Source of the DNA: a bacterium
Lineage (GTDB): Bacteria; Margulisbacteria; Marinamargulisbacteria; SXXA01
Reading direction: 5' to 3'
DNA: 8,862 bases
Assembly: GCA_010027915.1 (NCBI GenBank)
Contig: RGUG01000041.1
Span: 1-8,862 of the forward strand
The notes below the pieces were generated by a model. That model saw nothing but the letters and a program-made list of their open reading frames with translations, searched no databases and was not told where the DNA came from. The number at the start of each line of letters is the position of its first letter. The first letter of the stretch is position 1. Positions 1 through 6,760 of the stretch are shown one piece after another. The position numbers and the translations under genes are program-made.

Positions 1-873
1 GTGCAAGGTGTCACCGATGTCACCCGATTGGTTTATTCGGGTTTGAGTATGATCAGCAATGTGGAACCGGTGCTCTCGCTGACCTTGTCCATGACCATCG
101 TGGGGGGAATTGCCGCGGGTCTCTCGTTGTTATCATCGGCCTTTTCGTTGGTTAAATACCGGGAAGACATTGTGGTCAAAATTCCTAAAGAAGAAACAAA
201 ACTTAACAGTATACTCAATGAATTAAATAAACCTGACCTATCTGAGGATCGTATAACAGCATTGGAAAAAGAGTATTTTAAGATAACGCATGATGATAAC
301 CCAACGGAATACCACCAGGTACCGTTAGAGAAACAAACTCAATATCGCAACGCATTGATCCAGGCATCAGGTAGAGCCGTCAACGAAGCAAAAGAACGGC
401 GTGTTGTGGCGTTAAGAACGTATCTCACCATTCTATTCCGTGCCCAACAAAAAGAGCGTGAGGGACAATGGTGGGGCATTGCGTTTAGAACGGCACTCAT
501 GGGAGCCAATATCAGTCAACTCACATTATTAAGTGTCGGTATCGTCGGATTTGCCGCATTGGCCAGTAACCCAGTGGGATGGGGCATCGCAGGGGCCCTA
601 ATGGTGGGCTTTTTGAGCCTATCCGTCATTTGCTTGCTTCAAAGCACCCGTCTACGACTAGACTATCGTGAGGTGATAAAACCCGCCACTCACGGGTTAA
701 CCCCATTGTTTGAAGACATGAACGATCAATGGCGTTTAAACCCTCGATTTCAATCCTTGTTGATCCCAGTCCCAACTGAGCCAACCAAGATGACGGGTGT
801 CACGAACGGAACCACCCCAATAACGGTCCCAGACAACGCTATCCCAGACACTATGTTAGTAGGTTGTGCTTAA
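1..873 (+). CDS. Unrecognised membrane protein, probably 5'-truncated by the window edge
   Basis: I do not recognise this protein. The frame is open from base 1 with a GTG there and ends in TAA. No upstream sequence is visible, so the gene probably starts outside the window. In the 290 visible residues there is a long hydrophobic segment at about 24-51 and a pair at about 169-189 and 192-213, separated by the turn SNPVGWG. The two regions are joined by a charged, probably helical stretch (about 60-160) rich in K, E and R. A Thr/Pro-rich tail (about 258-284) ends in Cys-Ala. This suggests an inner-membrane protein or a secreted protein with a helical membrane hairpin, as in some effectors of intracellular bacteria; that is inference only. 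Bases about 180-300 are much more AT-rich than the flanks. It is the only plus-strand gene and converges on the pyrophosphorylase locus. Confidence that it is coding is fairly high; function is unknown. Confidence 0.65.
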   Translation: MQGVTDVTRLVYSGLSMISNVEPVLSLTLSMTIVGGIAAGLSLLSSAFSLVKYREDIVVKIPKEETKLNSILNELNKPDLSEDRITALEKEYFKITHDDNPTEYHQVPLEKQTQYRNALIQASGRAVNEAKERRVVALRTYLTILFRAQQKEREGQWWGIAFRTALMGANISQLTLLSVGIVGFAALASNPVGWGIAGALMVGFLSLSVICLLQSTRLRLDYREVIKPATHGLTPLFEDMNDQWRLNPRFQSLLIPVPTEPTKMTGVTNGTTPITVPDNAIPDTMLVGCA

Positions 874-877
874 GCTT

Positions 878-896
878 GCCCATGTGCAGTATGGGC
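878..896. repeat. Short inverted repeat in a convergent intergenic gap
   Basis: A perfect 6-bp inverted repeat, GCCCAT and ATGGGC, has a 7-base loop and sits in the 30-bp gap between the stop of the plus-strand gene (873) and the stop of the minus-strand pyrophosphorylase (904). Location between converging genes fits a weak bidirectional terminator. No T-tract follows on either strand, so intrinsic termination is not well supported. Confidence 0.3.
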
Positions 897-903
897 CAAA
901 CGG

Positions 904-2305
904 TCAGGGTTGATGGACCCATCCATCGGGGGTATGGGTATAGGTGCCACTGGTCAAGATGCCCCCTTCAAATGGCACCACGTCAGAAGAAGGGTTATGA
1001 ATCGTCACCGACCCCTGCACCGCCCAAGGGTGATGAAAAGACACCGGCCCATTCACCTGCAACGATTGGGCCGCTGACAAATCAGGTAAGCACGGCATGA
1101 ACGTGGACAAGGCATCCATTTGATTGTAATCCGATGACAAGGACACCATCGGCAAGTCCTGCCAAGACACCGTGCCATCGGCTTGTTTGGTCACACAGTT
1201 GGATCGCAACACCACCAAGTCCGCGGTTGTTTTCACCGGCAAAAACCGATGACGACCCACCGATACCAATCCGGTACGATTCAATGCGGCAATGGCAGAC
1301 CCCATGGCCGTTTCAAGCTGAATCACTGCCTGACCATGCACCGTTTTGGGGTTCACCAACAACGGCAAGGTCAGTGGCGCTTGCCGGATATAGGTGGCCA
1401 GTGCCCTCAAATCAACCCATATGGAATTGGTATTAAACCACGGGTAGGCGTCATGGCGATCCAAGAGGTGCCATTGAGCTGGGGGTACTTGCGATCGCTC
1501 CAACAACGAAAGGCGACCATTGATCATGGCCACACTGCCCCCTTTGCGATCTTGGGGACATTTGGGGGTCACTTCCATCATCATGTCCCATTGGGAGTCG
1601 ATCATATACCCCAATAATGCCGGGTCAATGGTCGCCGCCACATTGTCAATGTTGGAGACAAATGCATACCGAAACCCATCCCTCACCCAACGATCCAATT
1701 GGCCCGACGCATACAAGGAGTGAAATAAATCACCGTGCCCCGGCGGATTCCACTCCGCTGACGGATCGGCAGGGTACTCAAACGGTTCGCCTGAATCGGC
1801 CCGCAACCGGGGCACCTGATGTTGCATCAACGACACCACGTGGGGCAAGGTCACCGCCGCCATCGTATCCCGCATGGTATAAAAACTATTGAGCAACACC
1901 ATGGGCAAGGGGGCACCGGTGGCCAAACGCCACGCCTGCAATTGGGCCATTACCCATCGTGGTCCCCAATCCCCCATTCAGTTTGATGCATACCAATTGG
2001 GATAAGGCCCATTCACCAATCCGATGATAGCGGGGGTCTAATCCGGCTAAATCACGACACGCCGACAACGAAATAGGCTGAGTGTCTAACAAGTCAATCA
2101 GGCCTCGATCCCCCTTTAAATAACGGGCCAATGCCACGGCCATATCCCGTACCCCCCACTCTGACACCCCATGCTGACGGGCTTTGTCAATGTGGCGAAT
2201 CATCAACGCCCGTTGAGAATCAGACAAGGCTTGCCAATAAATGGTCAGGTCCTCGCGCAAAAGGGGATGCTCAAACGTGGGCATGGGATAATGAGTGATC
2301 ATCAT
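904..2305 (-). pseudogene. UTP-glucose-1-phosphate uridylyltransferase (UDPGP/UGP2 family), frameshifted with internal deletion
   Basis: The intact family makes UDP-glucose and pyrophosphate from UTP and glucose-1-phosphate in the cytosol. Two frames cover the gene. The N-terminal part (2305 down to about 1952) gives 118 residues ending in the nucleotide-binding loop KLNGGLGTTMG. The rest is one base out of frame, from about 1950 to 904, and gives about 348 residues. It carries family motifs PLPMVLLNSF, NPPGHGDLF, FVSNIDN, MEVT..KGG, FNTNSIWVDL, VIQLETAMGSAI and RFLPVKTTADL, then a C-terminal beta-helix-like region. From human UGP2 as I remember it, about 34 residues should lie between TTMG and the PLVLMNSF-type motif. 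Only about 14 are present, so about 59 bp including GPKS are missing. The first frame reads 21 unrelated residues and stops at 1886. The longest downstream ORF formally begins at an ATG at 1977, but its first nine codons are out of register. No good SD precedes the ATG at 2305; ATGs at 2302 and residue 8 are alternatives. The well-kept downstream frame points to a recent lesion or an assembly fault. Confidence 0.85.
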
Positions 2306-2613
2306 GCCGGTATCATACCCATTGCCGTGTCATTTGATAAGGAACATCACACATGCCACCACGAGGTTTTACCTCCCCCCGTCACAAACCATGGCATATG
2401 AATGGCAACACAACGTGGCAAGATAGCCAACGCCCCCATGTCACCCAAGATGGTAGTGGACACCACAACCCAATCAAAAAAACGGTTCACTACAAGCGGC
2501 TCACCAAGAAAATAAGGAAGGGTCCCCCATGAGCATATCCCCGAACAAAAGTAGTGAAGCATACCCCCCCTAGACCCATTACCCCCTTCGGTGAATCCCC
2601 CCCTTTTAACCCC
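2306..2613. other. 308-bp intergenic region between nrdB and the broken pyrophosphorylase
   Basis: No supported gene was found. On the minus strand it holds the nrdB 3' flank with several G-runs (listed separately) and a tiny perfect hairpin at 2363-2375 (GAGGT, 3-base loop, ACCTC) with a C-run beside it on the plus strand. It also holds whatever promoter serves the pyrophosphorylase, for which I see no convincing -35/-10 pair. A 71-codon minus-strand frame at 2347-2562 is hydrophobic and Trp/Cys-rich. It has no properly spaced SD and no recognisable domain, so I do not call it a gene. Confidence 0.5.
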
Positions 2614-2614
2614 C
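2564..2614 (-). other. Cluster of G-runs just after the nrdB stop (G-quadruplex candidate)
   Basis: Read in the mRNA sense, five G-tracts begin at the nrdB stop codon: G5 (2614-2610, first base within TAG), G7 (2603-2597), G5 (2586-2582), G3 (2577-2575) and G7 (2570-2564). Intervening loops are 6, 10, 4 and 4 bases. If the last G7 is split into two tracts, the part from 2586 to 2564 satisfies the usual G3+ N1-7 four-tract rule. No conventional hairpin-plus-U-tract terminator is visible here. A role in nrdAB transcript ending or stability is inference. Confidence 0.35.
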
Positions 2615-3675
2615 TACCACTCTAAGGTACCCGTTTGATACTCTTTGACTCGGCCTTCAAAGAAATTAACCTCAATCATGTTGCCTTGGGTTAATTCATC
2701 AATCCAGGGGAAGGGGTTTTGACTGTTCCATTGCTTGGGCAACCCAATGGCCTGTAACCGCATATCCCCAACAAATTGCAAATAAGTCTTTAAATGCTCG
2801 GGGGTCAAACCCAAAATACCCTCTTGAATACAGTTTTCACCCCATCGATACTCCATGTCTACCGCATCCACAATATTCTGGCGAATTTGATTCTGAAAAG
2901 CGGGCGTCCATAATTCGGGTTGTTCTTCTTTGATCGTGTTGGTGATATGAATAAACAACTTCAAATGCATGTCTTCATCACGGTTGATAAATTGAATCAT
3001 TTCCGCACTGCCCGGCATTTTGTTGTTGCGTCGCAACACATAAAAAATTAAAAACGCACTATAAAAATAAATGCCCTCAATAATAATATTGCCCACACAT
3101 GCCTCTAAAAACATTTGGTCCGATTCAAAGGTGCCCGTCTTAAAATCAGGGTGTGCAATTTTACTGACCGCCCGTAATACCACCCGGTTTTTATCATACA
3201 AATCTTTGTCCGTACGATACATCCCATAAATGGTCTCCGGGTCCAACGCCAACGCCTCCACCAAGGTGGCATAACTCACCACGTGAAGCGCCTCTTCAAA
3301 GGTTTGGCGGGTAATGGCCAAAATGGTCTCTGGACTGGTAATGTGCCGAATAATATTACACGCCAAATTATTGGTCTGTAACCCATCCAAATTGGATACA
3401 AAGGCCAAGCTCCGCTCATAAACCCGTCGCTCTTTTTCGGTTAACACATTGTCCGCATTCCATTGGTTGACATCCAGTTGCATGGGTACTTCTTGGGGGA
3501 CCCAGGTATTACGAATCATCGTTTCAAACATTTGATAAGCCCAAGGATGCTTCAAGGGACTAATCTGCATCAGCCCATCATCATACCCATTAATCACCTT
3601 CCGCTGGTTAATAATCTCTGCATTTTTCATTTCATTCGACTGAAAATCACCTTGAAACAAGTCATTTAACGCCAT
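2614..3675 (-). CDS. nrdB: Class Ia ribonucleoside-diphosphate reductase, beta (R2, radical-generating) subunit
   Basis: This ferritin-like subunit houses the dimetal centre and stable tyrosyl radical that starts NDP reduction in NrdA. All six expected metal ligands can be placed: D97, E128, H131, E200, E234 and H237, in contexts FVSNLDGLQTNN, FEEALHVVSY, IIIEGIYFYSAF and NRDEDMH. The radical residue is Y135, four after H131. W45 fits the electron-transfer tryptophan. The C-terminus VKEYQTGTLEW contains the relay tyrosine Y346 and the acidic/aromatic tail that docks on NrdA. Overall it resembles the Chlamydia trachomatis R2 branch (shared layout NNxxxxIxxHxTxPE, EGIxFYSxF, NPFPW, NFFExRVxEYQ), but it has Tyr where Chlamydia has Phe127 and Asp where it has Glu89. 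A Tyr-radical class Ia enzyme is therefore predicted rather than class Ic. The 353 residues are normal for R2. The ATG start is supported by AAGGAG seven bases upstream. It is the second gene of the nrdA-nrdB operon, with a 12-bp gap. Confidence 0.96.
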   Translation of the reverse strand: MALNDLFQGDFQSNEMKNAEIINQRKVINGYDDGLMQISPLKHPWAYQMFETMIRNTWVPQEVPMQLDVNQWNADNVLTEKERRVYERSLAFVSNLDGLQTNNLACNIIRHITSPETILAITRQTFEEALHVVSYATLVEALALDPETIYGMYRTDKDLYDKNRVVLRAVSKIAHPDFKTGTFESDQMFLEACVGNIIIEGIYFYSAFLIFYVLRRNNKMPGSAEMIQFINRDEDMHLKLFIHITNTIKEEQPELWTPAFQNQIRQNIVDAVDMEYRWGENCIQEGILGLTPEHLKTYLQFVGDMRLQAIGLPKQWNSQNPFPWIDELTQGNMIEVNFFEGRVKEYQTGTLEW

Positions 3676-3682
3676 CTGTTTA

Positions 3683-3688
3683 CTCCTT
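3683..3688 (-). promoter_or_regulatory. nrdB ribosome-binding site overlapping the nrdA stop codon
   Basis: AAGGAG lies seven bases ahead of the nrdB ATG and shares a base with the TAA stop of nrdA. Ribosomes finishing nrdA thus end on the nrdB SD, which favours coupled synthesis of the two subunits and fixes the nrdB start. Confidence 0.8.
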
Positions 3689-6444
3689 TATTGACACGCT
3701 TCGCAGTCCACATCATGCACCACCGCCACCGGGGTTCCTGATGGTACCACACGAACAGGGCTTACCGTACCCACTGATTCAGAAGTGGTCGGGGCCACCG
3801 CCATGTCAACCCCCGCTGTGGCCTTGGTCACCTGTGAGGCACCCAAGGTGCGCAAATAATACGTGGTCTTTAATCCCATGGACCACGCCCGCATGTAATT
3901 GTCTGACAAGGCCCGTCCACTGGTCGTGGACATAAACACATTGGTCGACGCCGATTGGTCAATCCACTTGCTTCGTCGGGCTGCCGCATCAATAATCCAA
4001 TGAGAGGCAATTTCAAACGTCTCTTTGTACTTGTCACGAATGGATTGCGGGATCTCCAAAATATCACGCACCGACCCATTGTGTAGCTTGATTTTTTCAA
4101 GCATCCCAGCGTTCCACAATCCCAAGGCCGATAAATCATCCATTAAGTACCGATTGATCACAATAAAATTACCCGACAGGTTTTCTTTCATGTAAATGTT
4201 TTTATACGCCGGCTCCGTACACGGATAAACACCCGCAATGTTGGCAATGGTAGCGGTAGGGGCAATCGCCATGGTGTTGGAATTGCGCATGCCTTGTGAA
4301 ATCACCCTGCTTTTAAGGGCATCCCAATCCAACCGACTCTGTCGGTCCACGTCAACCGGAACCCCACGCTCAGAGGCCAACAAATCCAAGGTGTCAAACG
4401 GAAAAATCCCTTGTGACCATTTGGAACCAGCAAACGTCTCATACGACCCGCGCTCAACCGCCAATTCGCTGCTGGCTTCAATGGCATAATACGCCACCAT
4501 TTCCATGGCGGTATCTGCAAAGACCAACGCCGCCTCCGAATCAAACGCAATATTTAATTGGTACAACGCATCTTGATAACCCATCATCCCCAAGCCCACC
4601 GCCCGGTGCTTCATGTTGGCGGCCTTGGCCTCAACCGTGGGGTAAAAGTTGTTGTCAATGACATTGTCTAACATGCGAATCCCCAAGCGAATCGTGCGTT
4701 GCATTTTGTCCGCATCCAATTGCCCCTCGGTAATCATATTGGCCAAATTGAGACTGGCCAAATTACAGACCGCCGTCTCAGCATCGGAGGTGTTTAAGGT
4801 AATTTCGGTACACAAGTTAGAGGAGTGAATCACCCCCACATGGGATTGGGGGTTTCGTACATTCGCTGCATCTTTAAAGGTAATCCACGGGTGACCCGTT
4901 TCATACAACATGGTCAACATCTTGCGCCACAACTCACTGGCCTTTATCACCTTCGATCGAATCGAGGGGTCCGCCTCATACGCCTGGTACCGACGCTCGA
5001 ACGCTTGACCATACAAATCATGCAAATCAGGGACATCAGCCGGGCAAAACAACGTCCAATCCCCATCTGCCTGCACCCGCTTCATAAACAAATCAGGAAT
5101 CCATGCCGCCGTGTTAATGTCATGGGCCCGACGACGCTCGTCCCCCGTGTTTTTCTTGAGTTCAATAAACTGCTCCACATCCATGTGCCATAATTCCAAA
5201 TACGCACACATGGCCCCTTTGCGTTTGCCACCCTGATTCACGGCCAGGGCCACGTCATTAAAAATTTTAATGAAGGGAATAATACCCTGAGACGACCCAT
5301 TGGTGCCTTTGATTTTAGAGCCCGTGGCACGCACCCGGGACCAATCGGTGCCAATGCCCCCGGCCCATTTGCTCAAATGGGCATTATCGGCATAAATCTT
5401 AAAAATCCCCCCCAAATCATCGGCCACCGTATTTAAATAACAAGAACTCATCTGACTATGACACGTCCCCGCATTAAACAGGGTCGGGGTCGATGAGATC
5501 AAATCCATTCGGGACAACACCTCATAAAACGCCACCGCTTTTTCTTCGCGATGGGTCTCTTTTAATGCCAAGCCCATCGCCACCCGCATCCAAAACCACT
5601 GGGGCAATTCAAACACCTGACGGTCCATCGAACGATCTTGCAACAAATACCGATCCAATAAAATTTGTATCCCCTGATACATAAACAATCGATCACGAGA
5701 CGGCATCAAGGCCGCCGCCACCCGCTGACAATCAAAAGAAGCCAATTCAGGGTGCAACAATTCCAGTTCAATCCCCCGATGAATATAGGCTTGAAAATGA
5801 TCCCGATACGCCCCCTCAAACCCATCCGTATTCATGTCCGCCCCGATCACCCGCCGGGCCACCCCATCAATCGCAATACGGGATGCCAAATACCCATACT
5901 CATAATGGCGTTCAATGCGTTCACGTGCCGCACCCAATACCAGCAATTCAATTTCGCGCTCTGGAATGCGATCATACACCTGAGATGACACCGACTCGAC
6001 CATCTCCTGTACCGACACCTTGGATAAATCATTTGCCAACCGATTCAAGCGAGACTGGATGGCATCGGGCTCAAAAATTCCCACCGTTTGGTCAGACAAG
6101 AGCACCGTCAACTGATGGGCTTTGATCTTGGATTGCACCACTTGAAGGCGCTGCTGCTTGTGTTGTTCTCGGTACAAAATATACTTTTTGGCAATTTTGT
6201 GAAACCCACGCACCATCAACACTTCTTCCACCACATCCTGAACAAATTCGACGGTGGTTTCAGGCCCTTCGATGCGTGACCGCACCATCTCGATGACTTC
6301 GGCTGCCAACTCAGCCACAACGGTCAAATCGGCCATGTTTTCGGATAAAAAAGCCTTGTAAATGGCCTGCTCAATGCGGGCCGAATCAAAAGGAACCCGC
6401 TCCCCATTACGTTTGATAATCAGTTGAATACCGTCGGACATCAT
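3688..6444 (-). CDS. nrdA: Class Ia ribonucleoside-diphosphate reductase, alpha (catalytic) subunit
   Basis: Catalytic subunit that reduces ribonucleoside diphosphates to dNDPs with NrdB in the cytosol. Residues about 6-97 are an ATP-cone (IIKRNGERVPFD, then a helical body ending KKYILYRE). About 105-197 form a second cone-like unit (ending YLASRIAI) whose nucleotide-binding VxKRxG motif is degraded to VLLSDQT. The ten-stranded catalytic barrel follows. Catalytic residues are visible: the redox pair C335 (SQMSSCYL) and C560 (AVCNLASLNL), then N543, thiyl C545 and E547 (SNLCTEI). The radical-relay pair is Y862-Y863 (KTTYYLRT). The C-terminal CEAC shuttle is C914 and C917, on a flexible Val/Pro/Thr-rich linker. 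At 918 residues it is longer than E. coli NrdA (about 760), largely because of the extra cone; Pseudomonas NrdA also has two. GGGAG (6448-6452) is 3 bases from the ATG at 6444 but 6 from that at 6441, so Met2 is the likelier start. It is the first gene of the operon with nrdB. I found no NrdR-box pair upstream. Confidence 0.97.
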   Translation of the reverse strand: MMSDGIQLIIKRNGERVPFDSARIEQAIYKAFLSENMADLTVVAELAAEVIEMVRSRIEGPETTVEFVQDVVEEVLMVRGFHKIAKKYILYREQHKQQRLQVVQSKIKAHQLTVLLSDQTVGIFEPDAIQSRLNRLANDLSKVSVQEMVESVSSQVYDRIPEREIELLVLGAARERIERHYEYGYLASRIAIDGVARRVIGADMNTDGFEGAYRDHFQAYIHRGIELELLHPELASFDCQRVAAALMPSRDRLFMYQGIQILLDRYLLQDRSMDRQVFELPQWFWMRVAMGLALKETHREEKAVAFYEVLSRMDLISSTPTLFNAGTCHSQMSSCYLNTVADDLGGIFKIYADNAHLSKWAGGIGTDWSRVRATGSKIKGTNGSSQGIIPFIKIFNDVALAVNQGGKRKGAMCAYLELWHMDVEQFIELKKNTGDERRRAHDINTAAWIPDLFMKRVQADGDWTLFCPADVPDLHDLYGQAFERRYQAYEADPSIRSKVIKASELWRKMLTMLYETGHPWITFKDAANVRNPQSHVGVIHSSNLCTEITLNTSDAETAVCNLASLNLANMITEGQLDADKMQRTIRLGIRMLDNVIDNNFYPTVEAKAANMKHRAVGLGMMGYQDALYQLNIAFDSEAALVFADTAMEMVAYYAIEASSELAVERGSYETFAGSKWSQGIFPFDTLDLLASERGVPVDVDRQSRLDWDALKSRVISQGMRNSNTMAIAPTATIANIAGVYPCTEPAYKNIYMKENLSGNFIVINRYLMDDLSALGLWNAGMLEKIKLHNGSVRDILEIPQSIRDKYKETFEIASHWIIDAAARRSKWIDQSASTNVFMSTTSGRALSDNYMRAWSMGLKTTYYLRTLGASQVTKATAGVDMAVAPTTSESVGTVSPVRVVPSGTPVAVVHDVDCEACQ

Positions 6445-6552
6445 ACACTCCCGTTCTGGATCATGGCGTTACCCGCATTGCAATAAAACCCCAACAAAAA
6501 AAGCCCACACACGCCAATTAAACCCCGTTTTGACTTTTTTAAAGAGGGTTTG

Positions 6553-6581
6553 ATGGTACAAGAGAAACCAAAAAGAATCAA
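6553..6581 (-). promoter_or_regulatory. Candidate sigma70-type promoter for nrdAB
   Basis: Read on the minus strand, TTGATT (6581-6576) and TACCAT (6558-6553) are separated by exactly 17 bases. Each matches the -35 or -10 consensus at four of six positions. The upstream DNA is AT-rich. Initiation near 6546 would leave about 100 untranslated bases before nrdA. This is only a pattern match; no known regulator site was recognised. Confidence 0.35.
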
Positions 6582-6706
6582 CCAATTGACAGGTAAAATA
6601 GCATCGAAATTGCCCATTGATATCCGTATGAATAAGTCGTTTTTTTATTGATTAAACAAAAAAAATGAATAAATTTACCCCCCCACGTCATCCCCCATTT
6701 TATTTG

Positions 6707-6741
6707 GGTAAGAACATGAGACTTTGTCTCACTTTCTTACC
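6707..6741 (-). terminator. Long hairpin 20 bases after the IDH stop
   Basis: On the mRNA-sense strand the arms GGTAAGAA and TTCTTACC enclose an inner stem, TGAGAC against GTCTCA, with an AAA loop. Fourteen Watson-Crick pairs and one possible G-T pair are interrupted by a single A-G mismatch. It lies just downstream of the IDH stop, as expected for a transcript-end structure. The following bases (CAAATAAAAT) are not a U-tract, so factor-dependent termination or protection of the mRNA 3' end is as likely as intrinsic termination. The near-perfect symmetry could also be a protein-binding operator. Confidence 0.5.
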
Positions 6742-6760
6742 TGAATTTAAGGCATTGGTA

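Larger units (their letters stand above)
6445..6760. other. 316-bp AT-rich intergenic region between IDH and nrdA
   Basis: No gene is visible. In transcription order on the minus strand it contains a long hairpin just after IDH, two G-runs (G5 at 6696-6692, G7 at 6684-6678), then an A/T-tract-rich stretch (6625-6675). A candidate promoter at 6553-6581 and a 5' untranslated stretch of roughly 100 bases ahead of nrdA follow. ATGAATAA occurs twice on the plus strand (6628-6635 and 6665-6672), 37 bases apart, with T and A tracts between. I searched for palindromes like the NrdR-box consensus and saw none. Confidence 0.55.

Noticed and set aside
1134..1892. Plus-strand ORFs opposite the pyrophosphorylase
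   Set aside because: They are antisense to a frame holding all UDPGP family motifs, and their Pro/His/Thr-rich translations are typical of shadow frames of G-rich coding DNA.
1886..1977. Programmed ribosomal frameshift as an explanation for the split pyrophosphorylase
   Set aside because: About 20 conserved residues are absent at the switch point. A one-base slip could not restore GPKS, and no slippery heptamer is evident, so deletion is the simpler reading.
2347..2562. 71-codon minus-strand ORF between nrdB and the pyrophosphorylase
   Set aside because: Hydrophobic and odd in composition, with only a G-run jammed against its ATG instead of a spaced SD. It overlaps nothing recognisable and reads like intergenic DNA.
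3870..4139. Minus-strand ORFs inside nrdA in another frame
   Set aside because: They lie within a continuous 918-codon NrdA frame with all catalytic residues, so they are shadow frames.
6585..6590. Perfect TTGACA on the plus strand as a promoter
   Set aside because: No -10-like sequence occurs 16-18 bases downstream, and no plus-strand gene follows.
6445..6760. NrdR operator boxes ahead of nrdA
   Set aside because: Scanned for ACA-N10-TGT-like palindromes close to the NrdR consensus and found none.
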